Source of the DNA: Oxalobacter sp963655605
Lineage (GTDB): Bacteria > Pseudomonadota > Gammaproteobacteria > Burkholderiales > Burkholderiaceae_D
Reading direction: 5' to 3'
Assembly: GCA_963655605.1 (NCBI GenBank)
Contig: CAVKGJ010000103.1
Span: 29,129-93,128, forward strand
Length of the DNA: 64,000 bases
Within the stretch, counting starts at the first letter, position 1, and the number at the start of each line of letters is the position of its first letter. Of this stretch, positions 44,254-52,733 are shown one piece after another. The notes beneath the pieces were generated by a model that was not told the DNA's origin, did no database searches, and was given only the letters and a program-made list of their open reading frames with translations. Position numbers and translations under genes: made by a program.

Positions 44254-44739
44254 ATGCCCTCTTTTGACGTAGTATCCGAAGCCAATATGGTCGAAGTCCG
44301 CAATGCCGTCGATCAGACGAACAAGGAAATCGATACCCGTTTCGATTTTCGTGGCAGCGATGCCCGGGTCGAACAAAAGGAACATGAACTGACCGTTTTC
44401 GCCGACTCCGAATTCCAGCTGGGCCAAGTCAAGGATGTCCTGACAAACAAAATGGCAAAACGGAAAGTCGACGTCCGTTTTCTTGACGAGGGGAAAATCG
44501 AGAAAATCGGCGGTGACAAGGTCAAACAAATCGTTACGGTCAAAAACGGTATCGAAAGCGACAATGCCAAAAAGATCGTCAAACTCGTCAAGGACAACAA
44601 GCTGAAAGTCCAGGCCAGCATTCAGGGCGATGCTGTCCGTGTAACCGGTGCGAAAAAAGATGATCTGCAGGCAACCATGGCCATGCTCCGCAAGGAAGTT
44701 TCCGATATCCCGCTTGAATTCAATAACTTTCGCAACTGA
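44254..44739 (+). CDS. yajQ: YajQ family protein (putative cyclic-di-GMP / nucleotide binding)
   Basis: A 161-residue protein with two RRM-like repeats, full length for the family, starting MPSFDVVSEANMVEVRNAVD. Homologues bind nucleotides, and in Xanthomonas a YajQ protein is a cyclic-di-GMP effector; whether this one does is unknown. AAGGTGAG lies just upstream of the ATG. It ends directly in a bidirectional terminator shared with aroG. Confidence 0.95.
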   Translation: MPSFDVVSEANMVEVRNAVDQTNKEIDTRFDFRGSDARVEQKEHELTVFADSEFQLGQVKDVLTNKMAKRKVDVRFLDEGKIEKIGGDKVKQIVTVKNGIESDNAKKIVKLVKDNKLKVQASIQGDAVRVTGAKKDDLQATMAMLRKEVSDIPLEFNNFRN

Positions 44740-44740
44740 A

Positions 44741-44770
44741 AAAATGCCGCCTCTTTGCAGGCGGCATTTT
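44741..44770. terminator. Bidirectional intrinsic terminator between yajQ and aroG
   Basis: AAAATGCCGCCT (44741-44752) and AGGCGGCATTTT (44759-44770) form a perfect 12-bp stem with a 6-base loop and T-tracts on both strands. It serves the converging yajQ and aroG transcripts. Confidence 0.9.
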
Positions 44771-44776
44771 TCGTTT

Positions 44777-45838
44777 TCATTTTTTCAATACATCACGGCG
44801 TCTTTTCACACAATCGGACAAGTCCTGAAGAAGTTTGCTGCTTTCATCCCAGCCGATACAGGCATCCGTGACAGATTGACCATATACAAGCGGTTTGCCC
44901 GGCACATGATCCTGACGGCCCGCGACCAGATTCGACTCGATCATGACGCCAATGATCCTGTCATTGCCGCCGGCAATATTCCGTCCTACCTCGGCACATA
45001 CCGGCACCTGATTTTCCGCCTTCTTGGAACTGTTGCCGTGTGACGCGTCAATCATGATTCTTGGAGAAAGACCTGCCGCTTCGACCGCCTGACAGGCCGC
45101 CTCAACGCTTGCTGCATCATAATTGGGCTTGTATCCTCCACGCAAAATAATATGGCAATCATGATTTCCCTGGGTCTCAAAGATAGCGGTATGTCCCCCT
45201 TTTGTGACCGACAGGAAATGATGCGGATGCGATGCCGCCTTGATCGCATCAATGGCGATCTTGATATTGCCGTCCGTACCGTTCTTGAATCCGACGGGAC
45301 ATGACAGTCCGGATGACAATTCTCGATGGACTTGCGACTCCGTCGTGCGCGCACCGATGGCACCCCAGCTGATCATGTCCGCAACATACTGTGGACTGAT
45401 CATATCCAGATATTCCGTCGCTGCCGGCAAACCGAGCTCATTGACATCTCTCAAGAGCTCGCGTGCGATATGCAGCCCTTCATTGATCCGATAGCTGTGA
45501 TCCATGAACGGATCGTTAATCAGGCCTTTCCAGCCGATTGTCGTACGCGGTTTTTCGAAATAGACCCGCATCACGACAATCAGATCGTCCGCATACCGCT
45601 GCTGTTCTTCAGCAAGGCGATGCGCATACTCCATTGCCGCTTTCGGATCGTGAATGGAACAGGGACCGATAATCACGACCAGCCGGTCGTCCCGATCGTG
45701 CAAGACACGATGGATCGATTCCCTGCAGGTTGAAACCGTTTCGGCCGCCTTTTCCAGGCAGGGAAACTCGCGTATCAAATGAGAAGGGGGAGTCAGTTCT
45801 TTCATCGCGAGAATTCTTAAATCATCGGTGGGTTTCAT
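44777..45838 (-). CDS. aroG: 3-deoxy-7-phosphoheptulonate (DAHP) synthase, type I, AroG-like
   Basis: First step of the shikimate pathway. From ATG 45838 it has 353 residues; a TTG eight codons upstream is less likely. The core reads GAIGARTTESQVHRELSSG, CPVGFKNGTDG and CHIILRGG. The segment TEYLDMISPQYVADMISWG resembles the Phe-sensitive AroG isozyme more than the Tyr-sensitive one. It is preceded by its own promoter, a Phe/Tyr-rich leader frame and a terminator hairpin, so attenuation by aromatic aminoacyl-tRNA supply is likely on top of any allosteric control. Confidence 0.97.
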   Translation of the reverse strand: MKPTDDLRILAMKELTPPSHLIREFPCLEKAAETVSTCRESIHRVLHDRDDRLVVIIGPCSIHDPKAAMEYAHRLAEEQQRYADDLIVVMRVYFEKPRTTIGWKGLINDPFMDHSYRINEGLHIARELLRDVNELGLPAATEYLDMISPQYVADMISWGAIGARTTESQVHRELSSGLSCPVGFKNGTDGNIKIAIDAIKAASHPHHFLSVTKGGHTAIFETQGNHDCHIILRGGYKPNYDAASVEAACQAVEAAGLSPRIMIDASHGNSSKKAENQVPVCAEVGRNIAGGNDRIIGVMIESNLVAGRQDHVPGKPLVYGQSVTDACIGWDESSKLLQDLSDCVKRRRDVLKK

Positions 45839-45868
45839 TTTTTTTCCAGTACTGATAAACAAAAAAAA

Positions 45869-45883
45869 CCGCCAAATCTGGCG
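45869..45883 (-). terminator. Attenuator hairpin upstream of aroG
   Basis: On the minus strand CGCCA, GATT, TGGCG, then G and a run of eight T form an intrinsic terminator about 30 bases before the aroG start. The 5' arm abuts the N gap, so one or more extra base pairs may be hidden there. The 3' arm heptamer TTGGCGG is repeated in the leader frame at 45928-45922, so that copy could pair with the 5' arm instead. Confidence 0.75.
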
Positions 45884-45893
45884 NNNNNNNNNN
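45884..45893. other. Assembly gap (ten N)
   Basis: Ten undetermined bases lie between the leader-peptide stop codon and the attenuator hairpin. The true gap length is unknown. Confidence 0.99.
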
Positions 45894-45895
45894 CT

Positions 45896-45979
45896 TTACT
45901 CGAGCGCTTGCCGCTTCTCCACCGCCAACGGGCTGGAATAGCCAAAGTAAAAAAAATAAAAGTGAACGAAATTCAGCAT
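45896..45979 (-). CDS. Putative Phe/Tyr-rich leader peptide of aroG
   Basis: A 27-codon frame from ATG 45979 to TAA 45896. It begins MLNFVHFYFFYFGY, so residues 4 to 14 include five Phe and three Tyr. The aromatic run is followed by SSPLAVEKRQALE. No strong Shine-Dalgarno is seen upstream. A consensus-like promoter lies 39 bases upstream and the aroG attenuator lies 12 bases or more downstream. This is the standard layout of a ribosome-mediated attenuation leader such as pheL. It is too short and too biased to be an ordinary gene. Confidence 0.8.
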   Translation of the reverse strand: MLNFVHFYFFYFGYSSPLAVEKRQALE

Positions 45980-46017
45980 TTTTACAAAACAGGCACTTGA
46001 TTCAAAATTATTTGATT

Positions 46018-46046
46018 ATTGTAAACCACTTTTTCAAGTCTGACAA
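46018..46046 (-). promoter_or_regulatory. Promoter of the aroG leader transcript
   Basis: TTGTCA (46046-46041) and TACAAT (46023-46018) on the minus strand are separated by exactly 17 bases, just after the tldD stop codon. Transcription would start near 46011, about 30 bases before the leader ATG. Confidence 0.7.
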
Positions 46047-46062
46047 AAATTTCTTTTTTACG

Positions 46063-47523
46063 TTATGCCGTACCACCAACCGTAACATCCTCGATACGCA
46101 ACGTCGGCTGTCCGACACCAACCGGCACGCTCTGTCCTTCCTTGCCGCACACGCCGACTCCCGAATCCAGCCTCATGTCATTGCCGATCATGGAAACACG
46201 TTTCAGAATATCCGGACCGTTACCGATCAGTGTCGCGCCCTTTACCGGATAAGCCAGTTTGCCGTTCTCGATCATGTATGCCTCACTGGCGGAAAAAACG
46301 AACTTGCCATTAGTGATATCGACCTGTCCGCCACCGAAATTGGCAGCATATAGCCCGCTCTTGACCGATGCGATGATTTCCTCCGGATCCTTGTCTCCTG
46401 CAAGCATGAACGTATTGGTCATACGCGGCATCGGCAAATGGGCGAACGACTCCCTCCGCGCATTGCCCGTTACCGGCATATTCATCAGGCGTGCATTCAT
46501 CATGTCCTGCAAATAACCTTTCAGAATGCCGTTTTCGATCAATACGGTACGTTGCGTCGGATTGCCTTCATCATCCATATTCAGCGAACCGCGGCGATTG
46601 GCAATAGAACCATCGTCGACAACCGTTATACCGTCCGCTGCCACTTTTTCTCCCAACCTTCCGGAAAAGGCACTGGATCCCTTGCGATTGAAATCGCCTT
46701 CCAGTCCATGACCGACCGCTTCATGCAACAAAACACCCGGCCATCCGGAACCGAGAACCACTGTCATCGAACCGGCCGGAGCCGGACGTGCAGAAAGATT
46801 GACCAAAGCGGAACGTGTAGCATCATGAACATACTGTCTGACAATTTCATCCGTAAAACAGGCATAGCCGAGCCGGCCGCCGCCACCGCTGGTTCCCATT
46901 TCCCGACGTCCGTTTTCTTCGGCAATAACCGTTACGGACAGTCTGACCAGCGGCCTGACATCCGCAGCCAGAGTACCATCACTCCGCGCGACAAGAACAA
47001 CATCATATTCACCGGCCAACCCCGCCATAACCTGGACAATACGTGGATCGGCGGCCTTGGCCAGTTTTTCCACTTTTTCCAGCAATGCTATTTTTTCCAC
47101 CGCACTGATGGTCTGAAGCGGATCATCCGCAATGTAAAGAGCATGACTGCCCGCCTCCTTCATGGAAGACGCCAGCCTGACCGTACCGTCACCATGACGG
47201 CCAATCGTCCGGGTTGTTCTGGCAGCTTCTTCCAGCGAAGCCATCGAAATATCGTCCGAATAGGAAAAGGCTGTCTTGTCTCCTGCAACGGCCCTGACAC
47301 CGACTCCCTTGTCGATTGAAAAACTGCCCGTCTTGACAATTCCTTCCTCAAGACTCCAGCTCTCGTTTTTCGTGAACTGGAAATACAGATCGGCATAATC
47401 GACCTGATGATTGAAAACGACGCCCATCGCCCGAATCAGGGCGTGCTCATCCAACCCGAACGGCTCCAGAAGAATGGATTTCGCGAATCCGAGATTGCTG
47501 TTTGCCAGATTTGTCGATGACAT
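46063..47523 (-). CDS. tldD: Metalloprotease TldD
   Basis: Zinc protease subunit of the TldD/TldE complex, which processes modified peptides and some antitoxins. From ATG 47523 it has 486 residues. The zinc motif is HEAVGHGLEGD and the family block MDDEGNPTQRTVLIENG is intact. AGGA lies about 9 bases upstream. It follows yhdP and a nitrilase gene, a common order. The TldE (PmbA) partner is not in this window. Confidence 0.96.
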   Translation of the reverse strand: MSSTNLANSNLGFAKSILLEPFGLDEHALIRAMGVVFNHQVDYADLYFQFTKNESWSLEEGIVKTGSFSIDKGVGVRAVAGDKTAFSYSDDISMASLEEAARTTRTIGRHGDGTVRLASSMKEAGSHALYIADDPLQTISAVEKIALLEKVEKLAKAADPRIVQVMAGLAGEYDVVLVARSDGTLAADVRPLVRLSVTVIAEENGRREMGTSGGGGRLGYACFTDEIVRQYVHDATRSALVNLSARPAPAGSMTVVLGSGWPGVLLHEAVGHGLEGDFNRKGSSAFSGRLGEKVAADGITVVDDGSIANRRGSLNMDDEGNPTQRTVLIENGILKGYLQDMMNARLMNMPVTGNARRESFAHLPMPRMTNTFMLAGDKDPEEIIASVKSGLYAANFGGGQVDITNGKFVFSASEAYMIENGKLAYPVKGATLIGNGPDILKRVSMIGNDMRLDSGVGVCGKEGQSVPVGVGQPTLRIEDVTVGGTA

Positions 47524-47688
47524 CAATAGGTATCCTTTGAATTCTGTTCAGACCATCATTTTAGTGCATTGTCCCAAAAGCTGCCGAAACGCCCGGCAGA
47601 CGATCGTAAATGCGATCCGTCTTTCCGGATTGCGACATCCCAATATTGTCCGCATCACAAAAGAAGCGTGTCCTCCAGAAAAGGAGAA

Positions 47689-48486
47689 TCAAAGTCTGCG
47701 ATGCTTCAGGGCCGGCAATTTTTCCCTGACTGAAGCAAGCCAGTCGCTATCCAACTCACCCGTTACAATGCCTTCCCCTTCCGGCAAAACCGATTTTATT
47801 TCCCCCCACGGATCGATCAACATGGTATGTCCCCATGTCCTTCGGCCGGTCTGATGCCTGCCTCCCTGCGCTGCGGCCAGAACATATGCCTGATTCTCGA
47901 TGGCGCGCGCCCTCAGCAGTATTTCCCAATGTACCTTGCCGGTCGTATATGTGAAAGCGGCAGGAACAACGATCAGCGAACACTCCCCGAAAGCACGATA
48001 CAGTTCCGGAAATCTCAGATCATAACAAACCGACAGACCGATTTTTCCGAAAGGCGCGTCAACAGTAACCACCTTGTCACCACTGCTGATAGCAAGCGAT
48101 TCATCATACGATTCCCTTGCCGTGGAAAAACCGAACAGATGAATTTTGTCGTATCGCGCCACATTTTTACCGTTTTCATCATAAACAAGGCAACTGTTCA
48201 GAACCTTGCCGGGTTCCTTGGACACAAGCGACAAAGTCCCGCCGATCAGCCAGATTCTGTTTTTTTTCGCCATTTCCGCCATAAAATCCTGAATCAGTCC
48301 GTTTCCATACACTTCGGCATGCTGCAACCGTTCGGCATCACTGTAACCGATACTGGGCCAGTATTCGGGTAAAAGCACCAGGTTCGCCCCTTTTGCTGCC
48401 GCTTCGTCAATCAGACGCCGTGCAGTATTGATATTTTCAGCGACTACCGGTGAGGAAACCATCTGAATGGCGGCAACTTTCGTCAT
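47689..48486 (-). CDS. Carbon-nitrogen hydrolase (nitrilase superfamily, Nit1-like amidase)
   Basis: A 265-residue nitrilase-fold amidase. The catalytic triad is visible: Glu41 in LLPEYWPSIGY, Lys in YDKIHLFG, and Cys in SVCYDLRFPELYR. By similarity to the Nit1/YbeM group it probably hydrolyses deaminated glutathione, a repair reaction, but the substrate is inferred. It lies 28 bases after yhdP and about 165 bases before tldD; that spacer has only small hairpins. Confidence 0.9.
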   Translation of the reverse strand: MTKVAAIQMVSSPVVAENINTARRLIDEAAAKGANLVLLPEYWPSIGYSDAERLQHAEVYGNGLIQDFMAEMAKKNRIWLIGGTLSLVSKEPGKVLNSCLVYDENGKNVARYDKIHLFGFSTARESYDESLAISSGDKVVTVDAPFGKIGLSVCYDLRFPELYRAFGECSLIVVPAAFTYTTGKVHWEILLRARAIENQAYVLAAAQGGRHQTGRRTWGHTMLIDPWGEIKSVLPEGEGIVTGELDSDWLASVREKLPALKHRRL

Positions 48487-48514
48487 TGTTTGTTCTCCCT
48501 ATGCTGTCTGTTTT

Positions 48515-51500
48515 TCACTTTCCCGATTTGTTCTTGATTTCCGCAATGGCTGGATCATTCCAGGAACCGGTAACATGGTATTCGTGTGTAAACTGTTTCA
48601 TCAACGGTTCCCTCAAAAACATCTGAGCAAGAAACGTACCGATTCCGATTGCCGGATTGATAAAACCATAAGCGATCGAGGCCGCTGCAGCATTGATTTC
48701 CGGTATGACCACCACATGCAGGTCTTGTGATTCTTTCGCGATATCCACACTGCCATTCATCATGACGGTCGCATTGACGCCATTCATTTTCAGGTTCTCC
48801 GTACGCATGATACCGTTGACGATTCCGGCATTAGCCGTTATTTCATCGAATGCGAATCCTTTCGAGAAAATATCCCGGAAATCCAGATTCAGACGACGTG
48901 GCAAAGACTGCAAACTGATCACACTCAGCAATTTTGCAGCACCAGGGTCTGCCTTCAGAAACTGTCCGCCTTCTACCTTGAGGGACAATTTTCCGGACAT
49001 CGACGGAATATCCAGTGCAAACGGCAAACCATCCCAGCTGATATCCCCTTTCATTTCCCCATGTCCGCGTCTGACAAGATCCTCATACCCGAAACGGGCA
49101 AGCAATTTTCCGGCATCCTTGATATTCAGTATGTAACTCAATCTGGTCTGCTGCCGGTTGCCTGCGGTGGTAATCCAGCTTCCGGAGGATTCGAGCACTG
49201 CATCCGGATTGGTAATTTTCAACCTGTTGATCCGCCATTCCCTGCCGTTTCTGAAAGAAACATTACTGGCGACAATTTCCGTTCTGCCCAGGTGCTTTCC
49301 GAAAAGAGTCAAATCATCCGTCACGACATCCATAGCAGGAATCCTGTAAATATCATCCCTCCCCGTCATGTCCGATACTTTTTTCAGTGATGAATGAAGG
49401 ATATTCATGGATTTCAGACGTGCAACCAGTTTGCCATCCGTTGCATTTCCCGCCCCCTCGATCCACTTCAGCTTTCCATTGATCTGGTCCGAACGGATGT
49501 CGATATCCCAAAGTCCCGTCTGATAGGTACCGTCCAATCGCGCTTCGGTCAGCCACACATCCATCGCCACGGCTTCCCCGGCATCAATGGAGAAATAACG
49601 GGGATAGACATATTGTGCCAGTCCGCCGTCCGTCGATGAGGCAGACATATCGCTTTCTTTTCCGGAATAGAGATTTTTCAATACCTCACGCCATTCATTG
49701 AAATCCAGACTGTGAAGACTCAGATCAAGCGCAAGACCATCTCTGGGTGCCGGACGCTTGTTGATCCCGATACCGCCGCGGACGACATGCCATGTTCCCC
49801 GCCTCTCCTTCTGGCGCAGGTATTTCGCTGCCATATTGCTGCCATACGCAATGTCGAGTTCATCGTACAAAACCTTTCCCGACGGCGGTCTGTCTTTTAA
49901 CACGACATGCAATGGCACGATACTGCCCGCCTGCTTGCCCAGCGGGGCCGGCAATCCGATCTTCATGCCTTTCAGATTCGACTCGACGCTGACTTCGCCA
50001 TCACTGATATTGACCGTATAAGGTGTACTCCCGGACAGGTTCTGCATCAGTTTGCCCATTATTCCCGCAACATAAGTTTTCTGCAGCCCTGCCGCACTCA
50101 ATATTCCGTCTGCACGAACGAGAAAACGGCCATCCGGTTGCGTCCCTCCCGATACATTGACAGGTTCATGGAGAAAACTGGCCTTTATTTTTTCCAGCCT
50201 GAACCCTTTTTCAGAAAAATGGAGCTGTCCCTGCGTACCGGTTATAACCGGCAAATCTTCCAGCAAAACGATATCGTTGCCACTGAAACGCAATGTTCCG
50301 TTTACTGTGGAATTTTCCAGTTTTTCCAGAGGCAACTGCAGTGTCAACGCAAGACCGGCATTTCCTGTTGCAACCGTTTTTTCCGTCAAATGGCCGATCC
50401 AGTCCGTAACAGGCGTCACATTGACGAAACCAACCAGATTCTGCAATGTCCCTTCCGCATTGCCCTTGATATCCAGTAACGGCTCGTCTGAAAGAACATC
50501 GGGAATAACAACATCCACGTTTTTCAGTTCGACATGGTTTGTCGATGCCTTGTCTGCATGAATGGCCAGAAGACTGCCATTCATTCTGAACTCCCCATGA
50601 ATCTTCTCAATATCGGGCCAGAGAGGATGTTTGCCATTCGATGACCGCATATTGGGAGTGTAATTCAGCATACCATCAACCAGTTTGGCCCTGACGACAA
50701 AAAGACCGTCCGATTTTCCGTCTGTATACGGAAAATCAGCGAGATCGCCTTTTATCTGAACGGTACCTTCGCTGACTTTCCCGCCTTTCAGCGCTCCGGA
50801 AAGCCATTCATTCAACGCTTTTGGTGTCTGAAGCGGAATATATTTCCTGACATCCGCAATATTCAGGTTTTCGATCCGTGCCGTTGCATCGACAAAACCG
50901 TACCGGTTTTCCCTGTCTTTGAGGTCATTGGTATATCGCCCCGAAATACTTGCCCGTATGCCGTTCTGCAGAAACGACAAGTCTCCGATCTCGACGGCAA
51001 GGACATCGTCCCGCGTACGTTCCCATTGAAGCCGTGCCTGCAACTTATCGAATTTCCAGGGATCGGTACCGGAATAAAACGGAAGGATCAATGAAGAACC
51101 TTCAGACTGCAACTGAAGATTGCCGCCATATTCATTTGCCGAAACAGAACCGCTCAGATTCCTGAATCCCGGAGACTTTCCGGAAAAAGCCGCTCCGTCC
51201 GGAGAACCGTGTAGATTGTCAGTACGATTTCCGCTTCTCTCACTGAATGTCAAATTACTGAAACGGCCATTGACAAGATATGAATATCTGTTTTCCGGCA
51301 ATGCCTTCCAGTTCAGCAAAAAACCGGACAATATTCCGGAAAAATCGTATTTGCCGATTTCCCGACGAATATCTGCGCCAACCGGGACATATGCAACGAA
51401 TTCTCTCAGTTCACCGATATCCAATTTTCCGATTTCCACGGATATTTCGCCCGGTACATCCGTTTCTCCCGGAACATACATGACAGAAAAACTGGCATCA

Positions 51501-52612
51501 TTCAGTTTTTTGCCGTTTTCCGCCTCCAGCGACAATTTGTGGACCGCATATGAATAAACCGGCTGTTTATCCTGTCCACGGACGGCCAATTGCCGGCCTG
51601 TCTGCCTGAGCGAAAGACGTCCTCTCAAACTGCGCAAATCAAGCAACGGCAATGAACTGTCCATTTTCAGTCGCACGTCCCGTCCGTCGGCATCTGCAGT
51701 CAATTCCGTCAATCGCGACGCATCCAGCATTCCCCAAACCTGGATCGAACCATATCCGCCATCCAGGCCAACAGGCATATCAACGAATTTTTTCCATTGT
51801 GCGATATCGACATCCCGGACATCCGCATACAGTTCGCCTTTCCACTTCGATATATCCGAAATCCGCTCCTCAAAACGGGGATGCGACAAATCGCCCCGGA
51901 TATCCAGTGAACCCGCCAACCCGGAATCTGGCACGGCCGTCAGGCGAAACCTGTGCCGCCTCCCTTGGTTGTTCAGGACAAAATCCACCTTCTCCAGATT
52001 TGCCGCTACATCATTACGAAATTCATCCTTCCACTGCAACTTTCCGTTCAGGACAATGATTTCGTGCTGTTTCAGTATCCAGTCGGCAATACCGCCCTTT
52101 TCCTGCCTGTCAGGATCAATCTGCATTCCGGCAACATAAAAACGCCCCTGTATATCGCGCAATATCCTGATATCCGGCCCGTTGATCTGCAAAGAGGCAA
52201 GCCGCACATCCATCAGTGGCAGCGACCACCATGAAACGACAGCAGAAACATGCTCGAGCCGGACGACTTCATGACCATCATTGTCGGATATACACACATT
52301 TTCAAGATCTATCCTTGGCTGCATCCCATACCAGGATGCGCCAATACGTGAAAATGTAACCGGACTGCCCACCGAATCGCTGGCCAATTTCTCGATTTCA
52401 GCCTTGTATATGCCGACATTGGGCAAAACAAGATAACGGACTCCAAGAAGAGTCGCCGCAAAAACAAGATAGGCGACAAAGAAAATGCCGAATGCAACCC
52501 TGAGAAACGAACGGTAACGGTAAGCAAAGTCGACAAGTGTCTCCACAGAACGCGTCCATAACGTATTCTGTCTTTCCGCTGTCTCCTGATTTTCCTTCCG
52601 ATCCGGTTGCAT
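48515..52612 (-). CDS. yhdP: YhdP-family AsmA-like inner-membrane protein (DUF3971)
   Basis: A 1365-residue protein of the AsmA-like bridge family, implicated in moving phospholipid between inner and outer membranes. One N-terminal membrane segment (AFGIFFVAYLVFAATLLGV) anchors a very long periplasmic region of beta-rich repeats; no further membrane segments are seen. The C-terminal AsmA-like part ends with INAAAASIAYGFINPAIGIG. Length fits (1266 in E. coli). The order yhdP, nitrilase, tldD is conserved in many proteobacteria. It is divergent from glnE. Confidence 0.93.
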   Translation of the reverse strand: MQPDRKENQETAERQNTLWTRSVETLVDFAYRYRSFLRVAFGIFFVAYLVFAATLLGVRYLVLPNVGIYKAEIEKLASDSVGSPVTFSRIGASWYGMQPRIDLENVCISDNDGHEVVRLEHVSAVVSWWSLPLMDVRLASLQINGPDIRILRDIQGRFYVAGMQIDPDRQEKGGIADWILKQHEIIVLNGKLQWKDEFRNDVAANLEKVDFVLNNQGRRHRFRLTAVPDSGLAGSLDIRGDLSHPRFEERISDISKWKGELYADVRDVDIAQWKKFVDMPVGLDGGYGSIQVWGMLDASRLTELTADADGRDVRLKMDSSLPLLDLRSLRGRLSLRQTGRQLAVRGQDKQPVYSYAVHKLSLEAENGKKLNDASFSVMYVPGETDVPGEISVEIGKLDIGELREFVAYVPVGADIRREIGKYDFSGILSGFLLNWKALPENRYSYLVNGRFSNLTFSERSGNRTDNLHGSPDGAAFSGKSPGFRNLSGSVSANEYGGNLQLQSEGSSLILPFYSGTDPWKFDKLQARLQWERTRDDVLAVEIGDLSFLQNGIRASISGRYTNDLKDRENRYGFVDATARIENLNIADVRKYIPLQTPKALNEWLSGALKGGKVSEGTVQIKGDLADFPYTDGKSDGLFVVRAKLVDGMLNYTPNMRSSNGKHPLWPDIEKIHGEFRMNGSLLAIHADKASTNHVELKNVDVVIPDVLSDEPLLDIKGNAEGTLQNLVGFVNVTPVTDWIGHLTEKTVATGNAGLALTLQLPLEKLENSTVNGTLRFSGNDIVLLEDLPVITGTQGQLHFSEKGFRLEKIKASFLHEPVNVSGGTQPDGRFLVRADGILSAAGLQKTYVAGIMGKLMQNLSGSTPYTVNISDGEVSVESNLKGMKIGLPAPLGKQAGSIVPLHVVLKDRPPSGKVLYDELDIAYGSNMAAKYLRQKERRGTWHVVRGGIGINKRPAPRDGLALDLSLHSLDFNEWREVLKNLYSGKESDMSASSTDGGLAQYVYPRYFSIDAGEAVAMDVWLTEARLDGTYQTGLWDIDIRSDQINGKLKWIEGAGNATDGKLVARLKSMNILHSSLKKVSDMTGRDDIYRIPAMDVVTDDLTLFGKHLGRTEIVASNVSFRNGREWRINRLKITNPDAVLESSGSWITTAGNRQQTRLSYILNIKDAGKLLARFGYEDLVRRGHGEMKGDISWDGLPFALDIPSMSGKLSLKVEGGQFLKADPGAAKLLSVISLQSLPRRLNLDFRDIFSKGFAFDEITANAGIVNGIMRTENLKMNGVNATVMMNGSVDIAKESQDLHVVVIPEINAAAASIAYGFINPAIGIGTFLAQMFLREPLMKQFTHEYHVTGSWNDPAIAEIKNKSGK

Positions 52613-52733
52613 TACGTATGAGAAAGTAATTAATAAACGTAAAATACCACAGTGTCATACCAATTTTTAAACCATTGTCCAGAATAACGTTTGTCAATTC
52701 TGAACAAAACGATATTTACCCGATGTTACAAAT

